Source: Saprospirales bacterium
GTDB lineage: Bacteria > Bacteroidota > Bacteroidia > Chitinophagales > Saprospiraceae
Direction: 5' to 3'
DNA: 64,000 bases
Assembly (NCBI GenBank): GCA_016719895.1
Contig: JADJYG010000003.1
Span: 62,001 to 126,000 of the forward strand
The position numbers and the translations under genes are program-made. Positions 8,783 to 18,604 of this stretch are shown here, piece by piece. The notes under the pieces are model-generated. The model was not told where the DNA came from, searched no databases, and saw only the letters and a program-made list of their open reading frames with translations. Each line of letters starts with the position of its first letter. The stretch's first letter is position 1.

Positions 8783-9841
8783 CTAACAACAGGCATCGCG
8801 CCTTGTCGCCACCACCCGCATCAGAAAACCCGGCAGGGCTTTGGAGGATAGAAAAAGGTAAAACGTTACCCCCTTGTCGGTATGCATGCTCAAAATAGCG
8901 TCGAGCTGGTGGTCGGCGTCAAAATCGCCCAACATATACACGTGGGGCGCCGGAAAGCCTGCGATATCCCGGTCGAATGTCAAGCGGCCGCCAAACAAAA
9001 GTTGATCTCCTGCCACCAGGTACGGATTGGGCCCCGGCCCGGCTTGCGCAATAACCTCCCGGACGCGCAACTCGTACTTCCGGATGGCTGAAAACGGCCA
9101 ATTTCCGACGTCCGCCGTTGCATGTACCGGTTGCCCCGAGGCATATACCTGATAGTATCTGTACCCGTTCAGGGCGGGATCAAACAGATAGAACGGAATC
9201 ACGTCGCCAGGAAACAACATTTTGGTTTCTTCCGGGTGGTAATATTGCCCTGCAATTCTATCCGGCGTAATGCCGCCCAAAAGCAGGGCTGTTTCCGGTG
9301 GTAAAGTCAACTGTTCCGCGCCTGGAACACCCTTGTTCGTTTGCCCGCGCCGGTCTACCGGCAGCCCCTCGAGAAACCGGTATGCGGCATCTCCGGTGCT
9401 TCTGGCATTAGCCGGCGGGGCAAGGGCATACCAGTGCAGGCCGGTATCCAGCTGAATATTTTCCAATTCCGAATCCACACCAGCCCCAGGCACCACAAAC
9501 TGTACCGATGTCTTTTCATAAAGGCGCTCCAGGAAACCGCCAAAGACATAACCGGTTTTGCCGGCATAACAGACCCGGTGCCAATATCCTTCCTTTCCTT
9601 CAATAGTATCATACGGCATTTCATCCGTATTAGCGTCAGCCGGTATTTCCATGCCCCAGGGGATTGCAGCCAGCCGGGCTGATTGTACGGAAGGCTCTGC
9701 GCGCAAGACAACGCCGGAGCGCGCCGTCACCAGGACAAAGCGGTTAAACACCCACCCACTGGTGTCGCAAACAATAGTCTGGGCAAAAACGACCGGGCCG
9801 GCCAGCGCAACCAGAACAAACAATAATATAAGCTGTTTCAT
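8783..9841 (-). CDS. Secreted SH3-domain-containing hypothetical protein
   Basis: A 352-residue exported protein. From the ATG at 9839-9841 it has a clear signal peptide (MKQLILLFVLVALAGPVVFAQ). A bacterial SH3-like region follows at about residues 35-105, containing TARSGVVLRAEPSVQSARL and GKTGYVFGGFLE, typical of SH3b folds. The C-terminal half has no domain I recognise, although DFDADHQLDAILS resembles a calcium-binding FG-GAP/VCBS-type loop. A longer reading to 9928 would bury the signal peptide, so it is rejected. A -7 element TATTTTTG lies just upstream (9854-9861). The role is unknown, perhaps cell-wall or carbohydrate binding. Confidence 0.75.
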   Translation of the reverse strand: MKQLILLFVLVALAGPVVFAQTIVCDTSGWVFNRFVLVTARSGVVLRAEPSVQSARLAAIPWGMEIPADANTDEMPYDTIEGKEGYWHRVCYAGKTGYVFGGFLERLYEKTSVQFVVPGAGVDSELENIQLDTGLHWYALAPPANARSTGDAAYRFLEGLPVDRRGQTNKGVPGAEQLTLPPETALLLGGITPDRIAGQYYHPEETKMLFPGDVIPFYLFDPALNGYRYYQVYASGQPVHATADVGNWPFSAIRKYELRVREVIAQAGPGPNPYLVAGDQLLFGGRLTFDRDIAGFPAPHVYMLGDFDADHQLDAILSMHTDKGVTFYLFLSSKALPGFLMRVVATRRDACC

Positions 9842-9853
9842 GGCATTTTTTTT

Positions 9854-9861
9854 CAAAAATA
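9854..9861 (-). promoter_or_regulatory. -7 promoter element (TATTTTTG) for the SH3 gene
   Basis: The plus strand reads CAAAAATA, a TAnnTTTG match on the minus strand, 12 bases before the chosen start at 9841. Confidence 0.45.
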
Positions 9862-9961
9862 CCTGCAATTGCCGCGCTCCGGCGAGAATTCGAGCATCCG
9901 GTTGAAGCAAAAGATTATTCGCTTCCACTTCCGGAGGATTTGCCCATTACCATCCGAAACC

Positions 9962-12900
9962 TCAGTGCAGTACCGTCACCTGCACCGTTTTTCGCCCAAA
10001 CGCTGTTATCAATACGACCTGATACACACCCGCCGGCCAATTGGCACAATCCACTTCCCAGTAACTTCTGACAGCATCTGCAATGGGATTTTCCCAAACG
10101 CGTTGCCCCAGCGTATTGGTCATGTACAAGCGACTGCCTGGGAATATATCGCCGGTAATTTCCACCCTAAACCGCTGAGCGGCCGGATTAGGCAGCGCGT
10201 GTAGGGTAGCTTCCGCTTCCGCACGGGTGGTGGTGGATACCGTCTGCTCAACTATTACCGTAGATGAAATGGAACAGCCCAGCGCATCGGTTACAATGAC
10301 GCTGTACTGCCCGGGCGGCAATCCCGACAAGCTATCCATCTTGGCGCCCGTACTCCACAAAAACTGAAACGGCGGCGTGCCTCCGAGCGGTGTAGCCACG
10401 GCTGTCCCGTCCGGCTGCCCCGCATGCGCCGGTGTGGTGCTGGTCAGGACGTTCAAAATCAAGCCCACGTTTATCCGGATCGAGTCGGAGGCATAACAAT
10501 CGCCTAATACACCGGTGACGGTCAGCGTTAGCGGCAGGATGGGCGTCAGGGTGATACTGGGGCAGGTAGCACAGGATACCGCTCCTGCCGGCGACCAAAC
10601 CACCGAGCCAAATCCAGCCACATTCAGGCTCAACGGGGTGCCCGGGCAAATGGTCAGGTCGGGCCCCAGGTTGATCTGTCCCGCAGGGTCGGGGTGGAGA
10701 ACAAGGGTGTCCGTTTGTATAAAGCCGCATTCATCGAAGGCATCTACCCAGTATTTACCGGGTCCTGAAGCGGTAAAAAACTGCTCCGAAGAACCATCCT
10801 GCCACCGGTATCGGGCAAAACCCGCGCCGGCATCCAGCGGTAGTGCATTGCCGGTGCAGGTATGCTGATCGGGGCCCAGGTTGAGTGCGGGCGTGTTCCA
10901 GGTCCAGGACACCTGGAACAGGTTGTTGGTATAATTGCATTCCCAAGCTTTTGCGGCATGGAAACTGTCCGGAGCGAATGGCCGGGCCGTGACGCCGGCG
11001 TCATTTACCATGCCAAAATACGGTTGGCCATTTTCTACTGGAATGGGAATAATACTTTGCACACAGCCTCCCGGCGGTAGTGGCGCCGGCAAGTATCGTG
11101 GGGTGGCCCAGAACGGGGCGTTTGAGGCGTTGGGATTGCCGCGATAAAATCGCACCGGCACACTGTCGGGCAGCGCCAAGGCGCCGGTATTACACACGCG
11201 TATTTTCATCCAGAGCTGTCCCGATCCGCACCAAAGGCTGTCTACCTGAACATGCAGATCGGCGGCCCGGATGTACGGGTCCATGTTGGTATCCAGGTCT
11301 TGTATTTGAGCGCCATACCGGTTGAACGGCCGTTTGCCGCCGGTAAAACTGCGGTGCGGTTCCAGCTGGTGGATGGGTACCGTCAGGTCGTTATCGATAT
11401 GGGGGCCGGTATTTCCGTACTGGTTCCACAACGGGCGGCAGCCCGGCCAGGCCAGTGTGTCGGCCTCCAGCACGCGCAGGCGGCCTTTGAGCGCATCGGT
11501 GGAATCGGGGCCATTGGGGCCATACGAGGTGAAAATAATCTCTGCCTGGCCGTCGGCGTCGCAATCGGCGACCGTGGGGTAGGAATCGGCCACCGGACCG
11601 GGCGCCGGCATCGAAAACCAGTTGCGGCTGAACGGGTCCACGCCGGCCGGGAAAGGTGCGCCGCCGCCGTATACGATTCGGAGCTCGAGGGGGTCGCGGA
11701 AGACGATTTCTGACAGGCCGTCGACATTAAAATCGAAGGCAGTGACCCCCATGAAACCCGCCGAATCGGCCGTGGCGATACTCCACCACCAGGGCATGCC
11801 TGGATTGGCGGTAGCGGCATTCACGTTAAAACAGGTGAGCCGGTTGGCGCTGGCCGCGATGATTTCCGGACAGTCGGTCGTGAAGCCCGCCTGGCGGTCG
11901 TCGAATACATTGGCGATGCAGGGCAAGCCGCCGCTGAAGGGGGTGTTTTCCGGATAAGGAAAAAATTTCAGCAGGCCGTTAGCATTCCAGGCATACACCC
12001 CGTAGGTGTCGTTGCGCCGGCCGGCCACCACCACGTCGGGGGTGTTATCCAGGTTAATATCGGCCACGGCGGTATAGCCATCGCCCCAAATGTCCGGACC
12101 GGGGTCGAGGTCGTTCAGGTTGCGGTAAATTTGGCGCTCGTTGTAATCACCATCCCAGATCGACAAGTCGATGGCGTAGATGACCGGCCCGGCGGCCAAT
12201 TCCAGGCCGTCGCAGTCGGATTTGTTGCTGCATTGCGCGCGTACCAGCAATTCGGCGGCTACAGGGTTAGCGGCGCGGTATTGGTAATTGTTGTATGACA
12301 AGCGCCCGAAAGGCAGGGTGGTATCGGCTTTTATATACGTATAGAGCCGCAGGGCGGTTGCACTGAATTTTTTCAAACCGACGACGGCGTTGCCGGTATA
12401 GATTTCGAGTACGCCGTCGTTGTCGAAATCAGCCACGTGCGGCCGCCAGGAAGGATCGATGGGGCCATTGGAGAAATGGGCAATGGTTTTTGGCAGCGGC
12501 CAGGTTGCTCCCGGCGTAAAGTTGAAGTGGCCGTAAACATACTTGTTGTATTGGGTAGTAAAAATTCCGGGACGGCCATCGCGAAACATATCGGCCACTG
12601 CCAAATGCGGCACGAGCGCTCCGTTCACAAGGGGTATGTTTACGGCGGGGCGATCGGGTTGGGCGCGGTTGCTGCCGTCGCCGGAGAAAAGCAGCGCCTT
12701 GCTCGTAGCGGCAATTCCGGTTTTGGGCGCCTGCGGCACGATAATTTCCGGCACCGGCCCATCGGCAGGATTCAAATTACCCACCATGGGCACCGCTCCG
12801 ATGAGCGATTCCGCCACCGGCGTTTCCCAGGCCAGCCGGGCGCGGATATTACCGGTAATGGATTTTGCCGTGCAGGCCGGCGCCATAAAACACGCGCATT

Positions 12901-15754
12901 GCGGATCGTAGCAATCGGGGTATTTATCGCGGTCGTCATCCACGCTGCTGTTCGAGCAGTTTTCCGGGCAATTGGGGTATTGCGGGCATTCGAGTTCTTT
13001 AAAAACGCCGGGCTTGGATAGTACTGCAAACGAATCCGGCGCCACGATCAGGCTATCGAAAGGCATTGCCTGGAGACTGGTAGGGATAAATGTGGCTGGA
13101 ATGGTGGTATTTACACTCACCGACGCGGTTTGGTCCGCACAGCCGCCGGCAAAACCGCTGGCATTGGTGTGCATCAGGTAAATTTCGTCGGCCTGTTCTT
13201 TGGGAATCGGCAACACCACACCGCCCTGCCAGTCGGCACCGCACCGCGTCACCGGTTCCACGCTGACCGACCCGAAATTGTCGTATGCCAGCACGCCGCT
13301 GGCCCACTTGACGCCGCCCAGGCTGTCGAGCCGGACAAAAGCCTGGCTGTTGTAGCTGGGTTGGTTGTACTGGGTGTAGTAGGAATACCCGGTGAGCAAG
13401 TACCCGTTGTCTGCTGTTTTGATGGCAAAATGGACGTTGCTGGGGATAAAAGCGCTGGTCGTCACCCGGTAGCCTTTTACCCACCGGACATCGCCGTCGC
13501 CGTCGCAGCGCACCAGGGTAAGGTGCCGGTTTGAATTCACATAAGTCAGGTACACCAGGCTGAACCCGCCGTCCGCTTCCGGCAGCAGTGCCCCCGGCGG
13601 CTCGCTTTGCTGGGCCGAGTTGACGAGGTAATCCTTTTGCCAAAGCAGTTCGCCGGTTTCCGAAAAACGCATGACGGGGTTGCTGTCCCAGTCGGAGCCC
13701 CGAATCCACAGGGCATAGCTGCCACCGCCGCGCCGGGCGACCACCATGCGGGGATAATAATTCGGCTCCTGTATCCGGCGGGCCCATTGAACGGCGCCGT
13801 CCGGGCTCAACTGGGCCAGCAGCCCGAAATACGTATACGGCGACGGGATGGAATACAAACCAAACAACAGCAGGGACCCGTCTGCTTGTACTGCCAGGCT
13901 GCGGTAACCAAAAAAATTGCCACCGATACGGGGTATTTTTTTGCTCCAGTCTATCTGGCCCATGCTGTCCAGTTTGAATAGCCGGATAATAGAAAACGAA
14001 TCTTTAATGCCGGAAGTAGCTACCAGGCCATTGTCTGGAGTGGGCAAGGCATCGCGCAGAAGGATCTCGAAACCCAGGTCCATCTTGTTGGCATACCGGA
14101 TACTGCCGTCGGGTGCGAGCCGGATGACCATGGAGTTGCCGCAATCTTCGCCGGCCAGCATCAGATCGCCGTTGGAGAACACCTCGCAGTTGTAGGCTTC
14201 CGGCAGGCAGGAGAACCCTTTGAGCACGCACTGCGGTGGAGCGAGCGGAGTACAGGGCGCGTTTACGGCCACCGTTTGGGAAAAGGTTTGTGTGCAGGAT
14301 GTATTCGATACGAGCAGTTCGACCAGATATATTCCGACTGCAGGAAAGGTAAAATTCAGGTTCATCCCGCTGCCGGCCGGTTGATTGTTGACCTTCCACT
14401 GGTATTGCGTGGCATTTGAAACCACGGCCGTAAATACTGCTCCGTTTCCCGGCGTAAGTTGGGTGGCCGAAGGCAGGATACCGCCCTGCAGGTTGCAGGC
14501 CACGTCTACCAACAAAGCGTCTGCCGCCAGACAATTGGGCGTGCCGGCACGGCCGATGAGTTTGACCTGGTGTACCCCGATAGACAGACCGACCGCCCTG
14601 AACGCAGGCGTTTGCGCCCATAAAAAACCGTCGACATACCACTCGTATTGGCTGACATTTTCCGTTTGGGCCGTGCAAACCAACGTGTCGCCAACGAGCA
14701 GCTTCGTGGCAGAGGGGATAATAGCGGCGTTCACGGGAATAGGGCAGGCTTGCAGGCAGCCGATGGATTGGAGCAGGCTGGTGCGCGTACCCGACAGGAA
14801 ATACCGCATGCGCGCCCCCTGGCCTTCGGTGAATTGATACATACAGGAAAACGGCGTGTAATCCATGAAATTCTCCGCCGGGTCGTTCTGGTCTGTTGTA
14901 AACGGGTTGGGCGCCGGCGCGTCGGCGTCGGTCTGGCAGGAGTTGAAGGGGCAGGCTGTGAAGGTAGCCTGATCCGGCGGAGTGTCGCACACGCGGTCGC
15001 CCTGCAGCAGACAGTCGTCGTTGGAGCATCCACCCTGAAAAGTATGGTACAAACCCAGGTAATGCCCCATTTCGTGGGCCAACAGCCCGCCATAAGCCGC
15101 CGGCTGGCCAATATAGTTGGCCTCTACCACAAGACCGTCGGCCTCCAGCCCATGGGCGCCGGGCAAGGTGGAATAACCGATTACATTGGTGCTGATATCG
15201 CGTATCACCCAGATATTGATGTATTCGCGGGTATCCCAACGGATCAGGTTTTTAAGCGCGGAATCGTCGCCGGTACCGTATTGCAGGTTGGTGAGCGCCG
15301 AAAAGGTGCGGGTAATGCCGGGGCTGGCGGCTCCGCCGGGCATTCGTTGGGCCAGGCAAAACTGGATTTGCGCATCGGCGCCCGGGCCGGCCCCTGCGTA
15401 ATAGCCGCTATGCGCGAAGGCGTCGTTGAGTTGTTGTAAGGCCGCCAGGATACGGCTATGGGAAAGGTTCTCCGGCCCGTCCTCGTGCACGATGTGAAAC
15501 ACTACAGGCACCAGGAAGCTCGCCGCCGGGCCGTCGGGTTGGGGCGTCCCTTTTTGAAGCGCCGCATAGCGCAATTGTTCCTCGCGTTCGAGCTTTTCCC
15601 GGATTTCGGGGTAGCGCTGTTGCAGCTGTTTAAAGTATAGGTCGGCGCCACAAGCGGGCGGGGGGAGCGGGGTGCCGGCGGATTGAGCAGTGAGTTGGAA
15701 TACGACAAAAAGGCCCAATACGGCCTTCGACAGGCGGGATAAAAATGCAGGCAT
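9962..15754 (-). CDS. Secreted M43-family (pappalysin-like) zinc metalloprotease with PKD, FG-GAP, CARDB, SprB-like repeats and T9SS sorting domain
   Basis: A 1,930-residue multidomain exoprotein. The ATG at 15752-15754 gives a signal peptide (MPAFLSRLSKAVLGLFVVFQ). The protease domain holds HEMGHYLGLYH at residues 227-237, the extended zinc motif HExxHxxGxxH, then GDRVCDTPP and NFMDYTPFSCMY, as in M43B enzymes. Ig/PKD-like domains follow, then a long stretch with many DxDxDG-like loops typical of FG-GAP/VCBS propellers (e.g. DFDNDGVLEIYTG). A CARDB-like domain (KIRVCNTGALALP), a gliding-type Ig segment (LNLGPDQHTCTG) and a SprB-like repeat (GGTPPFQFLWSTG) come next. The C-terminal about 75 residues (LHALPNPAAQRF to VTVLH) form a type A sorting signal for the type IX secretion system, so the protein is expected on the surface or released. 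A TTG eight codons upstream is less likely as start. Confidence 0.9.
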   Translation of the reverse strand: MPAFLSRLSKAVLGLFVVFQLTAQSAGTPLPPPACGADLYFKQLQQRYPEIREKLEREEQLRYAALQKGTPQPDGPAASFLVPVVFHIVHEDGPENLSHSRILAALQQLNDAFAHSGYYAGAGPGADAQIQFCLAQRMPGGAASPGITRTFSALTNLQYGTGDDSALKNLIRWDTREYINIWVIRDISTNVIGYSTLPGAHGLEADGLVVEANYIGQPAAYGGLLAHEMGHYLGLYHTFQGGCSNDDCLLQGDRVCDTPPDQATFTACPFNSCQTDADAPAPNPFTTDQNDPAENFMDYTPFSCMYQFTEGQGARMRYFLSGTRTSLLQSIGCLQACPIPVNAAIIPSATKLLVGDTLVCTAQTENVSQYEWYVDGFLWAQTPAFRAVGLSIGVHQVKLIGRAGTPNCLAADALLVDVACNLQGGILPSATQLTPGNGAVFTAVVSNATQYQWKVNNQPAGSGMNLNFTFPAVGIYLVELLVSNTSCTQTFSQTVAVNAPCTPLAPPQCVLKGFSCLPEAYNCEVFSNGDLMLAGEDCGNSMVIRLAPDGSIRYANKMDLGFEILLRDALPTPDNGLVATSGIKDSFSIIRLFKLDSMGQIDWSKKIPRIGGNFFGYRSLAVQADGSLLLFGLYSIPSPYTYFGLLAQLSPDGAVQWARRIQEPNYYPRMVVARRGGGSYALWIRGSDWDSNPVMRFSETGELLWQKDYLVNSAQQSEPPGALLPEADGGFSLVYLTYVNSNRHLTLVRCDGDGDVRWVKGYRVTTSAFIPSNVHFAIKTADNGYLLTGYSYYTQYNQPSYNSQAFVRLDSLGGVKWASGVLAYDNFGSVSVEPVTRCGADWQGGVVLPIPKEQADEIYLMHTNASGFAGGCADQTASVSVNTTIPATFIPTSLQAMPFDSLIVAPDSFAVLSKPGVFKELECPQYPNCPENCSNSSVDDDRDKYPDCYDPQCACFMAPACTAKSITGNIRARLAWETPVAESLIGAVPMVGNLNPADGPVPEIIVPQAPKTGIAATSKALLFSGDGSNRAQPDRPAVNIPLVNGALVPHLAVADMFRDGRPGIFTTQYNKYVYGHFNFTPGATWPLPKTIAHFSNGPIDPSWRPHVADFDNDGVLEIYTGNAVVGLKKFSATALRLYTYIKADTTLPFGRLSYNNYQYRAANPVAAELLVRAQCSNKSDCDGLELAAGPVIYAIDLSIWDGDYNERQIYRNLNDLDPGPDIWGDGYTAVADINLDNTPDVVVAGRRNDTYGVYAWNANGLLKFFPYPENTPFSGGLPCIANVFDDRQAGFTTDCPEIIAASANRLTCFNVNAATANPGMPWWWSIATADSAGFMGVTAFDFNVDGLSEIVFRDPLELRIVYGGGAPFPAGVDPFSRNWFSMPAPGPVADSYPTVADCDADGQAEIIFTSYGPNGPDSTDALKGRLRVLEADTLAWPGCRPLWNQYGNTGPHIDNDLTVPIHQLEPHRSFTGGKRPFNRYGAQIQDLDTNMDPYIRAADLHVQVDSLWCGSGQLWMKIRVCNTGALALPDSVPVRFYRGNPNASNAPFWATPRYLPAPLPPGGCVQSIIPIPVENGQPYFGMVNDAGVTARPFAPDSFHAAKAWECNYTNNLFQVSWTWNTPALNLGPDQHTCTGNALPLDAGAGFARYRWQDGSSEQFFTASGPGKYWVDAFDECGFIQTDTLVLHPDPAGQINLGPDLTICPGTPLSLNVAGFGSVVWSPAGAVSCATCPSITLTPILPLTLTVTGVLGDCYASDSIRINVGLILNVLTSTTPAHAGQPDGTAVATPLGGTPPFQFLWSTGAKMDSLSGLPPGQYSVIVTDALGCSISSTVIVEQTVSTTTRAEAEATLHALPNPAAQRFRVEITGDIFPGSRLYMTNTLGQRVWENPIADAVRSYWEVDCANWPAGVYQVVLITAFGRKTVQVTVLH

Positions 15755-15859
15755 AATAAGCGGGTTCTTATATTTCAAAAAGTGGATTAAATATAGGGAT
15801 TATAGTAAAAAATGGGCGGATTAAGTCCTGTTTTGTCGTAAACCGGGCATCTGGGGCGG

Positions 15860-16984
15860 TCACATTTTACGCAGCAGCAATTGCCCCACATCCGGTACTG
15901 CGTACAACTTTAACAGGCCGGGCCGTTTGGATTGGGTGAGTTCCTGGGCCATGGCCAGGCGCAAGTCGTTGGGCAGCAGGTCAAGCAGGAGGAAGCGCTG
16001 CAGGTTGGCGAGTTCGGCTTCGGTGGGGTCGGCGCTGCGCGTCAGCAGGTAATTGTTGAGCCGGGTAACCACCACAGAGAGGATGTCGAGCCGTTTGGTG
16101 TCGCCGTCGTGTACCAGGCGGTCGAGCCGCCGGGCGACAGCGTTGAAATCTTCTGTTTCCAGGATTTCCGCCGGCGTGGGCAAGCGGTCGAGGTGGAGGT
16201 GGACAAACGACAGGAAGGCCTGGGTGGTTTCGGCGTCGAGGGCGGCGTCGCCCAACAGGCGCACGAGGCCGAGGTGGTTGCGCAGGTCGTCGAGCGGACG
16301 CAGGCTATTGAAAAACTGCACTAACGAGCGCGGGGTGGTACGCCGGCCGTTGACGAGTTCGGGATAAGTCAGCACGAAGTTGATGCCGCGGGGGTCCACG
16401 TCGTTCCGTTCGGCCCAGCGGGCCCAGGCCTGGGCGTCGAATTCCATGGTCACGTGCAGCATACGGGTCAGCATAGCCTCGTCGAGGGTGGTGACGGAGT
16501 AGTCGCCGCCATCGGGGTTGGCTGTGCAAACGATCAGCCACTGTTGGGGCAGCGTCCAGGACACCAGTTCGTAATTTTGAAACAGTTGCATGATGCCGCG
16601 CAGGATCCGGTCGTCGGCGCGGTTGACGTCGTCGAGCAGGAGGATACCGGGGCCAGGGTGGCGCGGCACCCACTCGGGCGCCACGAAGTGCGTCACTTCA
16701 CTGCTTGCCGGATCGCGGGTAATTTGCGGCATCCCCAATAAGTCGCCCATCTCTTCAAACTGCGCCGGTGCGATATACACAAACGCACAACCGCGCTCGC
16801 GGGCCAGGTCGCGCACCAGCTCCGTTTTGCCGATACCATGCAATCCCCAAATACAAACGGGTGTGGGGCGCTCGTCGCTTTGCCGCATGCTGTCCAACGC
16901 GTGTTCGAGCAACAACACAACGGATTCAGCACTCACCCGGGCGCCATACGTGATATAGGAATATGTCGGATTCGATTCGGCCAT
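15860..16984 (-). CDS. MoxR-like AAA ATPase
   Basis: A 374-residue ATPase of the MoxR/dynein-related AAA_5 type. Walker A GLHGIGKT is at residues 47-54, Walker B LLLDDVNRAD at about 115-124, and a sensor segment TANPDGGDYSVTTLDEAMLTRM follows. The C-terminal lid ends LLLRKM. Such ATPases usually act as chaperone-like remodellers with a VWA-domain partner, but none is adjacent here, so the target is unknown. The gene stands alone: a -7 element TACCTTTG ends seven bases before the ATG, so the transcript is probably almost leaderless. The next gene is divergent. Confidence 0.85.
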   Translation of the reverse strand: MAESNPTYSYITYGARVSAESVVLLLEHALDSMRQSDERPTPVCIWGLHGIGKTELVRDLARERGCAFVYIAPAQFEEMGDLLGMPQITRDPASSEVTHFVAPEWVPRHPGPGILLLDDVNRADDRILRGIMQLFQNYELVSWTLPQQWLIVCTANPDGGDYSVTTLDEAMLTRMLHVTMEFDAQAWARWAERNDVDPRGINFVLTYPELVNGRRTTPRSLVQFFNSLRPLDDLRNHLGLVRLLGDAALDAETTQAFLSFVHLHLDRLPTPAEILETEDFNAVARRLDRLVHDGDTKRLDILSVVVTRLNNYLLTRSADPTEAELANLQRFLLLDLLPNDLRLAMAQELTQSKRPGLLKLYAVPDVGQLLLRKM

Positions 16985-16991
16985 AGATCGT

Positions 16992-16999
16992 CAAAGGTA
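16992..16999 (-). promoter_or_regulatory. -7 promoter element (TACCTTTG) for the MoxR-like ATPase
   Basis: The plus strand CAAAGGTA gives a perfect TAnnTTTG on the minus strand, with seven bases to the start codon at 16984. Confidence 0.6.
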
Positions 17000-17090
17000 C
17001 GGGTTTCCAGAGGCAGTAGTATGGTTGTGGCGGGGTTGCCCGGCTGGTATTTGAAGAATTTAAAAGACATTTCAGACCTTTGGGTTTCGA

Positions 17091-18443
17091 ATGGCGCCCC
17101 ACTGGCGCCACCGCTGCTCAAAAATGGCATACCGGAACATAAGGCTCCACCCCCTGCTGCATCTGATTTATTTTCTGTTGCGCATCCTCGTATGGTTCGG
17201 CCTGCACGTGTTTTACCGGCGGCGCCTGGTGTTGGGGCGGGAAAATCTGCGCTTCGACGGGCCGGCTATTGTGATTGCCAACCATCCCAGCACCTTGATG
17301 GACCCCTTGAACCCTGCCCTGGAAATCCGGCAGGAGATGTTTTTCCTGGCCAATTACGGGTTATTCCGGCACCCGGTAAGCAACTGGCTCCTGCGCCGGC
17401 TGTATTGTATACCGGTAAAGCGGAAGGAGGATGTGATGGCCGGCGAATTGCGCGACAACCTGCAGGCCTTCGAGCAATCGTTCGAGCATATGGAGAAAAA
17501 CGGCGTACTGTTTATCGCCGTGGAAGGTACCAGCTGGATGAACCGGTTTGTGCGCCCGCTGAAAAGCGGCGCGGCGCGGATTGCGTTTGGCGCCGAGGCG
17601 CGCAACAACTGGCAACTCGACGTCAAGATCATTCCCGTGGGTTTGTCGTATACGGCGCCGCATCGGTTCCGCAGCGATGTGGTGGTCCATGTGGGCAAAC
17701 CTGTATGCCCGCGCGAATGGGCCGCCCTTTGGAAAGAAAACCAGCCCAAGGCGATAGACGCCCTGACCGGGCACCTGGAGCAGCAACTCAAAACGCTCAG
17801 CATCCACGCCCGCGACGAGGCCGGCGAACTGCTCCTAACCCGCCTGGAAGAAATCTGGCAAAACGAACAACCCTTGTCGCAGCGCGCGGCGTTTGAGCGC
17901 TCCCAATACCTGGCCCAAACGGTACTGAATAAACCCGGCGTGGTCAAACGAACGCCTGCATATTTTGCCGCCCTGCAAGCCGAAGGCCTGACGGATGCGG
18001 CCGTGGCCTGGAGCTGGCAACCGGGCTTGCAACAGCGTTTGTTTTGGAATGGATTGGGCTTGCTGCTCGGTTTCCCACTGTTTGCCATTGGTTATCTTTT
18101 CTGGTTTTTGCCCTGCTTTATTCCCGCCTGGCTGAATAAAAAGATGAATATTTACATCGGTTACAGCGCTACGGTGAAGATGTTGACGGGCCTGTTCACG
18201 TTTCCCCTGGCGCTTTGGGGAGCCTGCCGGTTGGCCACCGGTTTGGGCCTGGGTAATATGCAAGCCGCGCTGTTCCTGTCCGTGCTGATCCTGCTGGGTT
18301 ATTTTGCAGAGCAATACCAGGATATCTTCCGCCGCTTTCAGACCATCCGAAAAGCGCGCTACGCTGCCCGGCCGAATGCCATGCTCGACCGCCTGCTAAT
18401 GATGCGGCGGGCCATTCTGGAAGATTCTGCTCCTGCCCGCTGA
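17091..18443 (+). CDS. PlsC-like 1-acyl-glycerol-3-phosphate acyltransferase family protein
   Basis: A 450-residue membrane-associated acyltransferase. It begins with a hydrophobic segment (HLIYFLLRILVWFGLHVFY). Then come the catalytic His motif region NHPSTLMDP and the substrate-binding VEGTSW stretch, corresponding to blocks I and III of glycerolipid acyltransferases. Two strongly hydrophobic segments near residues 320-400 suggest C-terminal membrane helices absent from classical PlsC, as in the longer Bacteroidota members. It probably acts in phospholipid or lipid A-like lipid synthesis; the acyl acceptor is unclear. An alternative ATG lies at 17124. The start at 17091 follows a GACCTTTG sequence that resembles a -7 element. 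Confidence 0.8.
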   Translation: MAPHWRHRCSKMAYRNIRLHPLLHLIYFLLRILVWFGLHVFYRRRLVLGRENLRFDGPAIVIANHPSTLMDPLNPALEIRQEMFFLANYGLFRHPVSNWLLRRLYCIPVKRKEDVMAGELRDNLQAFEQSFEHMEKNGVLFIAVEGTSWMNRFVRPLKSGAARIAFGAEARNNWQLDVKIIPVGLSYTAPHRFRSDVVVHVGKPVCPREWAALWKENQPKAIDALTGHLEQQLKTLSIHARDEAGELLLTRLEEIWQNEQPLSQRAAFERSQYLAQTVLNKPGVVKRTPAYFAALQAEGLTDAAVAWSWQPGLQQRLFWNGLGLLLGFPLFAIGYLFWFLPCFIPAWLNKKMNIYIGYSATVKMLTGLFTFPLALWGACRLATGLGLGNMQAALFLSVLILLGYFAEQYQDIFRRFQTIRKARYAARPNAMLDRLLMMRRAILEDSAPAR

Positions 18444-18604
18444 GGCGTCCTGACTATTTGGCCGCCGTTCCATACTGCTTGTCTGCCAACTGCTTATGGT
18501 GATACGAATCATCGCGCACACCGTGCCCGGTCATTCGCTTATCCTTGGCCAGCCGCTAAATTGTGGCTGCAGAGTACTGATTATTCATTAAAATAAAATA
18601 CACC

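Noticed and set aside
14004..15239. 411-residue minus-strand frame inside the metalloprotease gene
   Set aside because: Same strand but another frame than the 1,930-residue protein, which contains the zinc motif. The alternative has no domain.
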